Source: Selaginella moellendorffii
Taxonomy: Eukaryota > Streptophyta > Lycopodiopsida > Selaginellales > Selaginellaceae
DNA length: 64,000 bases
Direction: 5' to 3'
NCBI RefSeq assembly: GCF_000143415.4
Contig: NW_003314401.1
Coordinates: 214,148 to 278,147 of the forward strand
The notes beneath the pieces are model-generated. The model did not search any database, was not told the DNA's origin, and was given only the letters and a program-made list of their open reading frames with translations. A program made the translations under genes and the position numbers. This document shows, one piece after another, positions 32,337-43,500 of this stretch (the first letter of the stretch is position 1; each line of letters begins with the position of its first letter).

Positions 32337-32370
32337 AGCCGTCGTGACCTAAAACCCTAACCCTAGAAAA
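32337..32370. promoter_or_regulatory. 34-bp divergent eIF3e/PPR spacer with telo-box
   Basis: The whole spacer contains AAAACCCTAACCCTAG (about 32351-32366). AAACCCTA telo-boxes are known in promoters of plant translation and ribosomal genes, which suits eIF3e. If the PPR protein starts at the internal ATG 32539 instead of 32371 the real spacer is about 200 bases. Confidence 0.6.
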
Positions 32371-33862
32371 ATGGAATGCCGCTGGCACTGCTTTGCCGCG
32401 CTGGGCTATGGTGGAGGCGATCACGCCAGGACGAGCGGCAGCGGGCAGCTCGCCAGGATGAGATTTGTGAGGGGGAGGAGGGCCGATCGATCTCTCTCCA
32501 GCCACCAGCAGCAACAGCAGCAGCAGCAGCAGCGGCAACCGGCCGTGATGAGCATTCTCCACGAGCTCCAAGACAAGAAGAGCAGCAAGAGCCACGTCCT
32601 GGACAAGTACGCGAGGCATATTCCCGTGGATGGATTCATGGCGCTGGTGGACGAGATTGGCAGGCTCAACGACTGGGCGCTGGCGCTCGCGGTTAGTTCA
32701 TCGTGCTCGATCAAGCGAGGTTTTGATGTGTTTGTCATCGCCACAGCTCTTCAAGTGGCTGCAAAAGAATGAGGCGCGGCTGAGCAACCGGGACCTTGAG
32801 GTGGCGCACGCCAAGATCATCGACACCATGGGCAAGCAGGGGCAGCTGCGGCTGGCGTCGTGGATCTTCTCGCAGCTCCAGCTCTCGTCCAGGACCACGC
32901 CGGTGTTCAATGCCATCATCATGGCTCACCTGAGGTGCAAGAACGTTGCGCGAGCGCTGGACAGCGCGCTGGATCACTTCGGCCACATGAAGACGAGCGT
33001 CCACTCGTGCCCGAGCCTCGCCACGTACAACATGCTCACCCGGGCGTGTGCGCAGGCCGGGCTCACGGACAAGGCCGAGGCGCTCTTCCTGGAGCTCCTG
33101 CGCCGAGACGATCTCAAGCCCGACGCCTACACTTTCAACGGAATCATGGACGCCTACGCCAAGAAGGGGCTGTACCGCGACATGGAGTACAAGCTCAAGG
33201 AGATGAGCGAGCATGGCGTGAGACCGGACCTTGTCACCTTCAACGTCCTCATCGATGCTTACGGCCGGGCGGGAGACTTTGTCAAGATGGAGCGGACTTA
33301 CAAGTCGCTCGTCAACTTGTCCGGGTGCAAGCCCTCGGCCACCACTTTCAACTCGATGCTGGCGAGCTACGGGCAGTCGCGGGAGCTGGGAAAGATGGAG
33401 CAAGTGCTGGTGAGGATGGACATGGCGGGCCTCGGCCCCGACCTGACCACCTTCAACACGCTCATGAGCTCCTATGGCCGGGCTGGGGAGCTGGACACGA
33501 TGCGAAAGTGCTTCGACAAGATGGTGCGGTCGCCCGTCAAGCCGCAGGTGTCCACCTTGGACGTGCTGCTGCGGGCCTACGCTGAACACGGCCTGGTGGA
33601 CGAGGCCGAGGCGCTGTTCATCAACGCGTCCAAGCTCGACATCAAGCCCGCCGTGTCCTCGTACCTCATACTGTTCAAGGCCTATGGGGAGGAGCGGCAG
33701 CTGGACAAGATGACAGTGCTTATGTCCAAGATGGAGCAAAGCGGAGTGGAGTCGGGTCAAGAGTTTTTGCTGCAAGCACTAGAATCTTATGCGGCCACGC
33801 CTCATCCCACTACTGCTCCTCCGGTGATCGAAGATAAAGATGATAATCAATCAAGCCTCTAA
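32371..33862 (+). CDS. P-class PPR protein, EMB2453/PPR5-like
   Basis: Two exons (32371-32691 and 32747-33862), 478 residues. An Arg-rich N-terminus with a poly-Gln run could be an organelle transit peptide; an alternative ATG lies at 32539. From about residue 95 there is KWLQKNEARLSNRD, then 35-residue P-type repeats such as ATYNMLTRACAQAGLTDKAE, YTFNGIMDAYAKKG, VTFNVLIDAYGRAG, TTFNSMLASYG, TTFNTLMSSYGRAG and STLDVLLRAYAEHG. Order and tail resemble, by recall, Arabidopsis EMB2453 and maize PPR5, which protect and help splice the chloroplast trnG-UCC intron. The assignment to that orthologue is likely but not certain. Confidence 0.85.
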
Positions 33863-34273
33863 GTGTATCATATGTTCCAACGTCACATTCCATAAAATCC
33901 CGGTGATCATGTCCATATTTCCCACGCCACTCGTGACTCACACACACTCTCACACTGGCACACGCATACATACATGGAGTTGAAAAGTCTATAGAGCTTA
34001 TAGTTTAGCAATGGTTCTCCCGAGAGTTGTATCTTAGATGCGGTATATCAAAGTCGAAACTCCCAAGAACAGGAGACTTTTTTAATATGTTTGCTGCACT
34101 GCCCTGTCCCTATAATGCTCGCCCCGCTCTGTACAATGCGGAGATGTAAACTGGAGAACACATATAACACTTTGAAGAGGATGATAATTGCGCGTGGCCC
34201 TCACACTCTATAGTACATATCTTGGGCACTCTTGAGCTCGAATTCGGGTAGAGAAAAAAAAGAGAGGCCTGGA
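33863..34273. other. spacer between convergent genes
   Basis: No ORF. It probably holds the 3'UTRs of the PPR gene and the small secreted-protein gene; a CACACACAC stretch lies near 33945. Confidence 0.5.
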
Positions 34274-34707
34274 TCAAGGATCCACATCGTAGATGTAATC
34301 TATATGATCAGCAGGCACCGGAGCTTTGTCAGCCAGCTCTCGAGCAACACGATCGGAAGCTGTTTTGGATTCCTCGCACTTGACTTGCGCCTTCAGCTGC
34401 TGCGTTTTGTCATGAAAACCAACATGTGTTTGACATGAGATCAAATTCAAAGCAGGCCTCGAATCAGATTGTGTATGTATATTACCACACTCGCAGCATC
34501 CAAGTCCTCCTTCTCAGCTAGGATCTCTGCTGCTTCCACTGCATCCTTCTTGTTTTCTAGTACTGCACAACACAACGCAAGACGAATCCGTGAGTCAGGA
34601 CTCGTTTCTGCCGCAGTATTACTGCATTCACCTGGTGGAAGAGGCCGGGCGAGAACGTCGACAACTAGCAGCAAGGAAAGAAACAAGAGGCTGCAGCGAA
34701 TACCCAT
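34274..34707 (-). CDS. small secreted Ala/Glu-rich protein, unknown
   Basis: Exon 1 is 34707-34486 and exon 2 34399-34274, joining in phase to 115 residues. The first 20 residues (MGIRCSLLFLSLLLVVDVLA) form a clear signal peptide. The body is rich in Ala, Glu, Asp and Lys (KKDAVEAAEILAEKEDLDAA) and ends IDYIYDVDP. A further in-frame 75-base GT-AG segment in exon 1 (GTGAATGC to GTACTAG) could be an optional intron, giving a 90-residue form. Three or four Cys depend on that choice. No family is recognised. A TATA-like palindrome lies about 155 bases upstream. Confidence 0.6.
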
Positions 34708-34753
34708 GACTAGTAAGATTCAAACTACGGTTTCAAGAGATTGATCTTACAAA

Positions 34754-34785
34754 GCAGTATAGAGAGAGAGAGAGAGAGAGAGGAG
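34754..34785. repeat. (GA)n microsatellite in 5' region
   Basis: A GA run of about 30 bases just upstream of the secreted-protein gene, CT-rich in its sense, as often seen in plant 5'UTRs. Confidence 0.8.
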
Positions 34786-34860
34786 AAAGCGAGAAGAGAA
34801 GGAGGAACGCCCCGTGTAGTTAGCGAACGAAGAAGCAGCAAAACATCCATCCAAAATGCG

Positions 34861-34874
34861 CCCTTTATAAAGGG
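34861..34874 (-). promoter_or_regulatory. symmetric TATA element CCCTTTATAAAGGG
   Basis: A perfect 14-base palindrome with a TATAAA core, about 155 bases upstream of the small secreted-protein ATG. It is the best core-promoter candidate for that gene; its symmetry means the sequence cannot tell direction. Confidence 0.5.
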
Positions 34875-36336
34875 TGCATCCAGCCGTTGGAAGGGGCAGG
34901 CTCTCCACCGTCGGATGGGCTAGTCGAACGTTGACTGGCGGCGGTCGCCCCGATCACCGACGGTCAGGAAGGACGGGGTAGGGAGCTTTCTTTGCGTTTT
35001 GCGCTGGGCCTGCAATTCTTCGTCTCTCCTTCTTCTTTGTTCCGGAAGTTGGGCAGTTGACTTTGAGATTATCTGTCTGTCACAACTGGGAGCTTGGGGA
35101 TGGCTCATTGACTTTTCGCCGGTACATACGCCACACACAGCATCACCGATACGTATGCGCCCGCGTACACTGGCCAGGGATTGACATTTGCCTGGGCTCA
35201 AGGGCGTACTCTCTAATCGCCCTCTCACACCTTCACATTGTCCGGCTAACCGGGGATCCATTTCCAGAACAGGTCCATTCCAGCTACAGGAGTATACGGG
35301 GATGGGAGCTCTTGTTTGAACAAAATCAAGGAAGAAAGTGATTTGATTTGCTTGTTTCAAAAGTCAGTCGAGTAAATGACGTGCTACAAAACAGGTGGAT
35401 ATACTACATATGCCTGGGGTATTTGTAAGCAGATTGGCGGTTTTACAGGATTTGATTTAGAGGAGGGTTTATAAGTAAGTCCATTGTGGCCGTGGCAATA
35501 AACTCAAGAGCTCCATTGTTGAGGTGTGTTTCGAAGAAGCCAGGTAGATACCTTTTAGTGTGCATAAGGAGCTGAAGCTCTTAGCTCAGATAGTAGGAGG
35601 ATTGGCGCTACTAGAAAATGAGCTAGTGAAGACGTTTGGCAGCTGAGAATTAGGAATTCTTTGTAAATTTTTTATAAGGGAATGATGCTATGTACATACA
35701 GACGCAAATCAAATTCAAGCTCAAGGAACAAAGTGTAAGTGAGTGTGTATACAAACAAATCACGAGTAATGTAGCTGCGTTCTCAGATTTTTAGTATACC
35801 TAATCCACATGTAATAATAAATATACGTTAAATTTTTACAAAAATCCTACAATATAGTGTTGCTATTAGAGTGTTTATTCTCGTACGATAGCTTGTCTTC
35901 GTTTCTATTCACCATAAATTCAGTTCTAAATTTAAATTATTTCTCATACTCACACCTTGAAATCTTCATACATATCTCTACTTCCATATTTATTTTAAAT
36001 TTTTTCATGTCCATGGTCTAAAAATAAGCATATAAACATTGTTACATTTTTTTTAATTCTGGTTCTAACTTTGATCTTGGGGCAAGTTTCAAGGCGCTCT
36101 AGCCTAGGTGCTTTCCAAGGCTGGGATAAATGGATGATCGGATCGCTCAGCCACTATGCAGCAAGGGAGCACAAGGCACGCGTGCATCCTAAAGGACCCA
36201 AAGGACTAACGATTTCTCACGTCATCATTCCTCGTGGTGCGTAGTGTTGACAATTCGCTGCTACTGCTGCTGCTTGTGTCATTCATGGAGCTTTTCACTT
36301 CTTTCCAGACGTGTCCTGCGTATGAAGTGATGGAAG
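34875..36336. other. intergenic, AT-rich
   Basis: No supported gene. 35650-36060 is strongly AT-rich. At 36219-36234 the 16-base string beginning ACGTCATCATTCC, seen twice at the left edge of the window, recurs upstream of the PPR gene. Confidence 0.5.
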
Positions 36337-38496
36337 ATGGCCAAGCTCCAAGTGTGTCCCATCCCAGACGATCCCAATTCCTACGCCGAGGCCTTCAAGC
36401 TGTGCACCAGGACAAAGAACCTCGCTGCCGGCCAACGCCTGCACTCGCTATTCGCACAAAGCCAGCACTGTGGGAACATCTACGTGTGCAACATGATCGT
36501 GGAGATGTACAGCAAGTGTGGAAGCCTAGAAAACGCGAGAAAGGTCTTTGAGAGCTTGGCATGCCCCAACGTCTTCTCCTGGAACATTATTGTCTCTGCA
36601 TATGCCCAACACGGGCATATGCTGGAGGCCGAGCTTTTATTCCAGAGAATGCCTCGTCGCGATCTTGTTTCTTGGGTGGTCATGGTGGTAGCCTACTCTC
36701 GGGAAGGAAGCTGCAAGAGCGCAAAAGAAAAATTCGACAAGATGCCAGAGAGAGATTTCATTGCATGGGTGGCTCTCATCTCTGTGTATGCTGCCTGCGG
36801 CCAGCTATATGAGGCAGTCACCCTCTTCAATCTGATGCCAGAGCGAAACCTGGTTGCGTGGAACGCCATGCTGCAAGCGTACTCTCAAAACAGCGATATT
36901 GCAGGAGTCAAGCTAACCTTCGATTCTATGCCACAGAGGGATGTTGTGTCGTGGACGACTATGGCTGCAGCGTATGCCCGGGAAGGGCAAGTGGACAAGG
37001 CAACAGTAGTGTTTGACGGCATGCCAGAGCGAAATGTGGTTTCCTGGAACGCAATGCTTGCTGCATATTCATCTCAGGAAGATGATCCAGAATCGGGAGA
37101 TATGACTCAGGTGAGGGAGCTGTTTGATGCGATGCCGGAGAAAAACTTGGTGTCGTGGACCAGCTTGATTGCAGCGTATGCCAGGTACGGACATGTTGAC
37201 AAGGCCCGCAAGGCATTTGATGCTATGCCGGAGACATGCGTTGCGGCTTGGAATGCGCTGATACAGGCATACGTTCGAGTTGGAGAGGTGGAAATGGCTG
37301 TGAGAGTTTTCGAGAGCATGCCGCAGCAAGACATGGTGTCGTGGAACGCGATGATCGCAGCTCATTCCCAGCACGGCGACATGACAAGGGCGAAAGATCT
37401 CTTTGACAGAGCCCCTCGGCGGAACTTAAGGACGTGGAACACTATGATCACTGCCTACGCTCGGGAGGGCAATATTCGCGAGGCAGAGGCACTCCTCGAC
37501 AAGATGCCGGAACAGGACGTGGTGACGAGGAGCAGCATGGTCGGCATGTACGCCGACGCTGGTGACTTAAGGGTGGCACGCCGTGCGTTTGACAGCATGC
37601 CGCTGCGCAACCGGGTGGCGTGGAATGTGCTTGTCCAGGCCTACTCGCAGGCTGGCGACGTTGTTGCGGCCAAGGCGCTGTTTGACGAGATGCCGGAGAA
37701 GGACGTGGTCACCTGGAACGCGCTGCTTGCCGGGCATGCGCACAACGGGGATCTGGACACGGCACGAGAGTTGCTTCTGCAGGAGATGCCGGTGCGGGAC
37801 GTGATATCGTGGAACTTTGTGATCCAGGCGTATGCCCAGAGCGAGCAAGGCGAGGAGGCATTGCAGCTGGTGCGGGCGATGGATATGGAGGGTTTTCAAG
37901 GTGACAGAGTGACGCTGGTGAGCGCCCTCGAGGCCTGCGCCAGCGTGAGGCTGGTGTCCCAGGGGAGAATCGTCCTCTCCAGCTTTGGAGACGCCTACGG
38001 ATCGGAGCTCGTTACGGGCGACACGTTGGTGTCCAATGCCGTGATCAGCATGTATGGGAAGAGCAGCCATCTGAGGGAAGCAAGGGTGACGTTTGATAGG
38101 ATGCCGGAACGAGACGTGGTGTCTTGGAGTGCTCTCATTGCCGCAAATGCCCACAACGGACAAGGCGCTGCGGCGGTGGAGGTTTTCAGTGCAATGGGGG
38201 TGGAGGGCATCATTCCCGATCAAGTGACAATGCTGAGCGTCCTCTTCTCGTGCAGCCACGGGGGCCTGCTGGACAAGGGGATGCGCTACTTCATGGGCCT
38301 GGCGAGTGACTATGGGATAAGCCACTCGAGCGAGCACTACCACTGCATGCTGGACGTGTTGGGGCGGGCGGGACGGAGCAAGGATGCTCGGGAGCTGCTG
38401 CTTACAATGCCGTTTCTTCCCGGTGGTGTGGCATGGACCACGCTGCTTGCAAACGAGCTCAACTCCGATCAACGACGAAGCCCCAGTCTCCCTTAG
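36337..38496 (+). CDS. PLS-type PPR protein without E/DYW tail
   Basis: A single exon of 719 residues. It starts MAKLQVCPIPDDPNSYAEAF and has a near-continuous series of repeats with the signature FxxMPxRDxVSWNxMIxAYxxxGxxxxA (DLVSWVVMV, NLVAWNAML, DVVSWTTMA, NVVSWNAML, NLVSWTSLI and so on), then a longer spacer and VSNAVISMYGKSS, EHYHCMLDVLGRAGRSKDAREL. It stops just after GGVAWTTLLANEL, where an E1 motif should begin. PLS proteins mostly guide C-to-U RNA editing in plastids or mitochondria; without E and DYW domains it must rely on a partner or has lost function. An upstream in-frame extension is not evident. Confidence 0.88.
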   Translation: MAKLQVCPIPDDPNSYAEAFKLCTRTKNLAAGQRLHSLFAQSQHCGNIYVCNMIVEMYSKCGSLENARKVFESLACPNVFSWNIIVSAYAQHGHMLEAELLFQRMPRRDLVSWVVMVVAYSREGSCKSAKEKFDKMPERDFIAWVALISVYAACGQLYEAVTLFNLMPERNLVAWNAMLQAYSQNSDIAGVKLTFDSMPQRDVVSWTTMAAAYAREGQVDKATVVFDGMPERNVVSWNAMLAAYSSQEDDPESGDMTQVRELFDAMPEKNLVSWTSLIAAYARYGHVDKARKAFDAMPETCVAAWNALIQAYVRVGEVEMAVRVFESMPQQDMVSWNAMIAAHSQHGDMTRAKDLFDRAPRRNLRTWNTMITAYAREGNIREAEALLDKMPEQDVVTRSSMVGMYADAGDLRVARRAFDSMPLRNRVAWNVLVQAYSQAGDVVAAKALFDEMPEKDVVTWNALLAGHAHNGDLDTARELLLQEMPVRDVISWNFVIQAYAQSEQGEEALQLVRAMDMEGFQGDRVTLVSALEACASVRLVSQGRIVLSSFGDAYGSELVTGDTLVSNAVISMYGKSSHLREARVTFDRMPERDVVSWSALIAANAHNGQGAAAVEVFSAMGVEGIIPDQVTMLSVLFSCSHGGLLDKGMRYFMGLASDYGISHSSEHYHCMLDVLGRAGRSKDARELLLTMPFLPGGVAWTTLLANELNSDQRRSPSLP

Positions 38497-39900
38497 GACC
38501 GGCTAAATCTATCGAGGGTGCTTTTCGATCGCGCCGACTTGAGCTTGATCCGCGCCTGCCTTCCGCCATGAGGGTCGCAGGGGGAGCCTTGCAGATGCGT
38601 CGGATTCATCCACCATCGAGAAAAGAAACGTATTCCATTCATCCATGCATTAATCAATGTTACTGGTTCTTTCGGATTAGGATTTGCGGAATTCCCTTCT
38701 CTACTACACAGCAACAAGATTGCGACATTCTTCCTCATAGGTGACCACTTTTTACCTCGCCTAGTCTTCGGCTAAACATCCATTCTTGCTGGTGGATAGT
38801 AGTTACAGTGATCGAGTATCAACCGGGCATCACAGCAGTAGAACGTGATCATCTTTCCTGGCCACTTTTCGGATGGACGGTGTTCTCATGGTGGAGGTGA
38901 GTAAATCTATAATGATAATGGATAATGGGAATAACGTCGATTTATCGTTGTCAAGAAGCTTACGCTGGCCAAAAATGTTGGTAATGGGATCGAATCAGCC
39001 AGGAAAGGCTCGATGTTCAAGAACTCGAGATAGCATTTTCCACGCTTTGGATAATAAAATAGTGTTTAGTTTAGCACAAGTCTTCCTGGAAGAAGGCATG
39101 GATGGAGACCAGCCATCCACATTGGCGCAGCAGCTCGGCTTGGATCAAATAATGAATTCGCGCGCGGCTTTTTGACCAATCCTGTCCTGCTCGCGTACAG
39201 GCAGAGGAGAGAGCAGACAGCCAAGAGCCTCCCGTGACCCCTAACTCTGAAACAGTGACTAATAGCCGATTTCCTAGCTATAGGCCTCACTCGCCCCGTC
39301 GCGCGCCACTCTTTTCTCCTCTCCTCTTGCTTGTCTTCTCACCTATAAGCCTTGTAAGCTTTTGAAATGGTGACTGCTCAACTGGTGGGTGTTGTGTCAG
39401 GCGGTGGCAGCTAAAGTGTGAATTGAGTGTACATCCATGTTCTCGCGCGCTTGCGCCCATGTGCAATCAAGCCAGCCATTGCAAGCGGAGCGAAGCAAAG
39501 GAATGCTCGCTGCCAATCCATCCTTTTCACCATCCCTCGGCCAGCCAGAGCGCATCGCATATATACTACTTTACGGGGCCAAACAAAGATTCCAACGACT
39601 TGGTAAAGGCTGGCACCGCGCAATGGCAAAAAGAGAAAGAGAGCGCCGCTTCTCTTGTAGCAACAGAGCTCCTCCCACTCAACCACGCACTCGCATTGGA
39701 CAGTGGCGCTCATAAAGCTTCCTGGCTGCTCGCACGACGGATAGATAGTTTATAAAGCCCCCAGAAGCGAAGAAGAAGAAGAAGAAGAAGAAGAAGAAGA
39801 GGTAGGCATTTGAAGCAGGGTCGTCTCGGGCTCTAGACAGATAGATACATAGATACATAGATAGAGACAGACACTTACACTACGTACATACATTCATGCT
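38497..39900. other. intergenic, PR-1 upstream region
   Basis: Several unrelated short ORFs, none protein-like. Near the right end lie a TTTATAAA TATA box (39749-39756), a GAA run (39769-39801) and GATA repeats (39838-39865). Confidence 0.5.
39749..39756 (+). promoter_or_regulatory. TATA box of PR-1-like gene
   Basis: TTTATAAA stands 145 bases before the PR-1 ATG, with the GAA microsatellite between, probably in the 5'UTR. Confidence 0.5.
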
Positions 39901-40425
39901 ATGAGATTCATGGTTGATCGAAGATACCACTGCGTGGTGGCCGTGTGCTACGTGCTGCATTGCTCGCTCCTGGCAGGCGCGAGCTACTGGCCGCCCCGAT
40001 ACAACGCATTCGTGGCGCAGTTCCTCTACGGCCAGAACCGAGCTCGCTACAGCGTGGGTGTTCCGCCGCTGGTGTGGGACAACCGGCTGGCAGCGTACGC
40101 GCAGTGGTGGGCAAACCAGAAGCAGGCGTCGGGCAACTGCTATCTCCAGCACTCGGGGGGTCCCTACGGCGAGAACATCTTTTGGGGGCGGGGCAAGCCG
40201 TGGAGCCCGTCCGAGGCCGTCGACGCCTGGGTGGACGAGCGCCGCTGGTATGACTACTACTCCAACTCGTGCCTCTTCAACGACGACTGTGGCCACTACA
40301 CACAGATCGTGTGGAGAAGCTCAACGCGGGTGGGATGCGCAAGAGTCACCTGTGCCGACGGGGATGTGTTCATGATCTGCAACTACGATCCCCCAGGGAA
40401 CTACATTGGCCAGAGGCCTTACTAG
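39901..40425 (+). CDS. PR-1-like secreted CAP-domain protein
   Basis: Intronless, 174 residues. A hydrophobic stretch at about 10-28 (HCVVAVCYVLHCSLLAGASY) is a signal peptide. The CAP/SCP domain follows: FLYGQNRARYSVGVPPLVWD, LAAYAQWWANQ, LQHSGGPYGENIFWG, CGHYTQIVWRSSTRVGCA and the tail MICNYDPPGNYIGQRPY. The conserved His and Glu of the CAP cavity (QHS, GEN, GHYTQ) and six Cys are present. PR-1 proteins are extracellular, bind sterols and are induced in defence. It converges with tRNA ligase, 128 bases between stops, with a TC microsatellite in the gap. Confidence 0.93.
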   Translation: MRFMVDRRYHCVVAVCYVLHCSLLAGASYWPPRYNAFVAQFLYGQNRARYSVGVPPLVWDNRLAAYAQWWANQKQASGNCYLQHSGGPYGENIFWGRGKPWSPSEAVDAWVDERRWYDYYSNSCLFNDDCGHYTQIVWRSSTRVGCARVTCADGDVFMICNYDPPGNYIGQRPY

Positions 40426-40515
40426 CTACCTCTCTCCAATTCTCATCTCGCGCGATCCACAGTCGCTCACTCAACTCTACACAGGGGGTGAGGGGTATTC
40501 ACAAAAACCACCTAT

Positions 40516-40541
40516 GTCTCTCTCTCTCTCTCTCTCTCTCT
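40516..40541. repeat. (TC)n microsatellite
   Basis: A pure TC run of about 26 bases between the convergent PR-1 and RNL genes. Confidence 0.85.
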
Positions 40542-40553
40542 GAGTCTACTGTC

Positions 40554-43500
40554 TCACATCTTGAACTCCACCTTGCCCGTCACCACGATTGGCTGCCGAA
40601 GCACCACTCGAGTAGCTTGGCCCTCCGCAGCTAGCTTGCCCAGCGATCCTGCCTCCTTGGGTGGCGTGCCAGGAGCGGTCCATAACTGTGCGGAACGAAG
40701 GTCAGTCCAGTGAAATAAAGAGAATCAAAGAAAAGAAAAAAAAAACTCACCGTGACGTGCGGCATTGGGTTTTTGGAAGCCACGCTTTTGCTGTCTAGCT
40801 GAGCCTCGAAAGCACACATCCTTGGGCAGTACAAGAATGCTGTGAACTTAACCGGCACTTCCGTCCCAACGTATGCGCCATACTCCGCCACCGCTGCCGC
40901 ACCGTGAGAGCGAACGTGCGCAAGTGTCACATGCCCGGCACGAAGGGTGTTGCTAAGATTCTTTGGAGCCAGAAACGCCTTTGCTCCGGCGTCTGCGCTC
41001 GATACCTGTAGCACAACCTGTGAATCCAAATTCGTCTCAAAACTTTAGGACACTTACCTTGGCCAGAGCGCTCAAAATGCCATCCACGGGTAAGGAGACC
41101 GCAGCGTAATTGAATGCACGAAACTTACGCTCCTGGGTATCTGGCATGTGAACTTGAACGTTGCCAGTAACCACATCACGAAGCTTCTCTCGAACAGATT
41201 TGACAACATCTTCGAAGGGAACCTGCAAGCGCACCTCTGTCATGACTAAACTACTGTCAATCGAAAAAACGGTTTTACCTGAATGCCACTTATGTGTGCC
41301 GAATGTGCAAGCATGGTGTCCTTCAGTTTTTTCTCCCATGCGTCCCACTCTCCCTTGAAGCTTCCCTTCGATGGATCCGCCCTGCGAAGCGGGAAACTTA
41401 GAATAACAACCACAAACCATCAGATGACTTACTTCCCATGCTTTGCGGCGTGTTTCCTGAACAGCTCAAGTCCTTCGTCGAGCACAGCTTTCAGAGGTCC
41501 CGGCAGAGGAGGTCTGGAATTCATGCGTCGTAACTCGCTTCCGGGAGAAATATAAAGGACAAGATTTTACCGATTCGGCTTCAACAAGGGAAATTTGATC
41601 AGATAGCCAAACCGCTTGTGTAGCTCCGCGTCAAATTCACTTCGATCCTATACACAAAATTATCGTGCTAGTAAGGAAAGAAAACAAAATGAAGAAAAGA
41701 AAAGGATACAGACCATCCCATCGTACAGGTTGTAGAACATCATAAGCACATATCCAGGATATAGGGAGTTTTTGTCAAGGTTGCCCTGCGACAAACAGGC
41801 AGTAAAGAAAAAGCAGCGCCTCAACATACGAAAGCATACCGGATGCTTCTCTCGGTGAAGTACTCGGAAAATAAAAACAGCAAGGGCATCTAAAGAAAAT
41901 GGATTTGAATCCGTGCCTGAAATAACCAGGATGATTAGAAGTTCCTCTGCTTATACAAGCCGTCAAACCTTCAGAGTCAGGAACTATGGGAACCGCAGTG
42001 GCATCAGTTGACTTGCAAATATCGGTCACCTGAAACGGTGCTTGAGTAGTAGTACAGGCTAAAAGAAAATACTTACCAGCTTCCACACATCCGCAGTCGG
42101 AGCATTCTTATCAGCCAGAGTAATTACGTTTGGATTTTTCTTTCTTTCCTCTTCAAGCTTCGGCCAGTAACGTCCTGCAACGAGATGACGCTCAATATTG
42201 AGTCAGTCGCTCATAGCAACGCCATACCCTTTATCATGTCTCCCATTAAGCTTTTCATCGGTCTTTTATCACCGATGCCACCTGGAGTGCTGATAATCTC
42301 ATTGCAAAGTGCAGATTTTGCGCACCCAGGTATTCCTACAAAGAGAAAAGTTGACGATTAAGCGATCCACGATAAACGATAGTAAGCAAGTACCAGGAAA
42401 AAACACGAGCAGCCCCTTAGCCTTGATGCCTTCATGGGAAATCGGCACATCCGGCGAAGCTCCAACGTCTTGTTTAAGATCACCTTCCTCGTCATCACCT
42501 TCACGAGATGCAGCTAGGTGCGCCGCGGTGTCGATATCAGTACCAGCTTGACCAACCAGTAGCTGGTTCTTTGTACTGCGACTAGCAAAAGCTTTCAGAA
42601 ACGGTTCGGCTTCTGAAAGATAGGACCCTTCTTTGAGCTTGCCAATCTTAATCTTTTGTGTGATGTGTGAAGCCCTGGAAAGCAAGAGGATGAGCAGCTG
42701 CAATCAGCGATTCTAACAAAATACCATTCATCCAACATCCTGGAAAGTTCTCGCTGCTTTTCCGCAGAAGTGCCCCAGATTTGCATTTGCCTGGCAAATA
42801 AACATAAGCTGAGCCCAAAACTTCGAATCCAAAGTACCTGAAATAATAGTCTTTATAACCCTGCTTCCCCTTATTAAACAGAATATCAATACCATTACGA
42901 ATAAGGAACGTACGAATCTGAAAGAGAGAAAAGACCATCCAGTTGAGGTTACCACATAAGAAGACAAGCAAAAAAGTGTTACCTTGTATGTCAAGAACTT
43001 CAATTTCACCATCAAGTGCTCAGCATCATCCGCCATTGCATCTTGGTCCAGGTGTCCCAAAGTCACTTCTTCCGTCTCATTAGAAGAAGAAGAATTGTTT
43101 TGCGAGTCTCTGGTTAACATAACATCCACAAAGAAACCTGTAGAAACATATAAAAGTCAGATGTTATGAAGTTTCCTTGTTAAAAAAACCGGACCTCTGT
43201 ATAAAGGCCACAGGCTTGGATTGTACCTGCACAGAAATTATTAGAGAATGCGGCAGAAAGAAAATCACATACTGCATCTCCTTCTGATATCTTCTAAATA
43301 CAGAGTCTTGTAGTACATGAATAGTCATTGTGAACTCGTTCTCCGAGCCTTGGCGAGACTGACATTTAAACTTCACCCGCATATTTTTTTGGCGTAGCAA
43401 GTTCACCATTTCCTGCCCATAGAAGTTTAGAGGCAGAACAAAAGAACATAGTGGTACCTGAAGTTTAGCTGTGGGATCATCCGCAGGAGGTGTTTGTAGA

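Noticed and set aside
32735-33775. 346-codon minus ORF opposite the PPR gene
   Set aside because: Antisense shadow of GC-rich PPR coding sequence.
38873-39175. 100-codon ORF upstream of PR-1
   Set aside because: No recognisable pattern, no neighbours in phase, low complexity start.
39411-39755. Three overlapping ORFs of about 100 codons
   Set aside because: Mutually overlapping on both strands in a promoter-like region.
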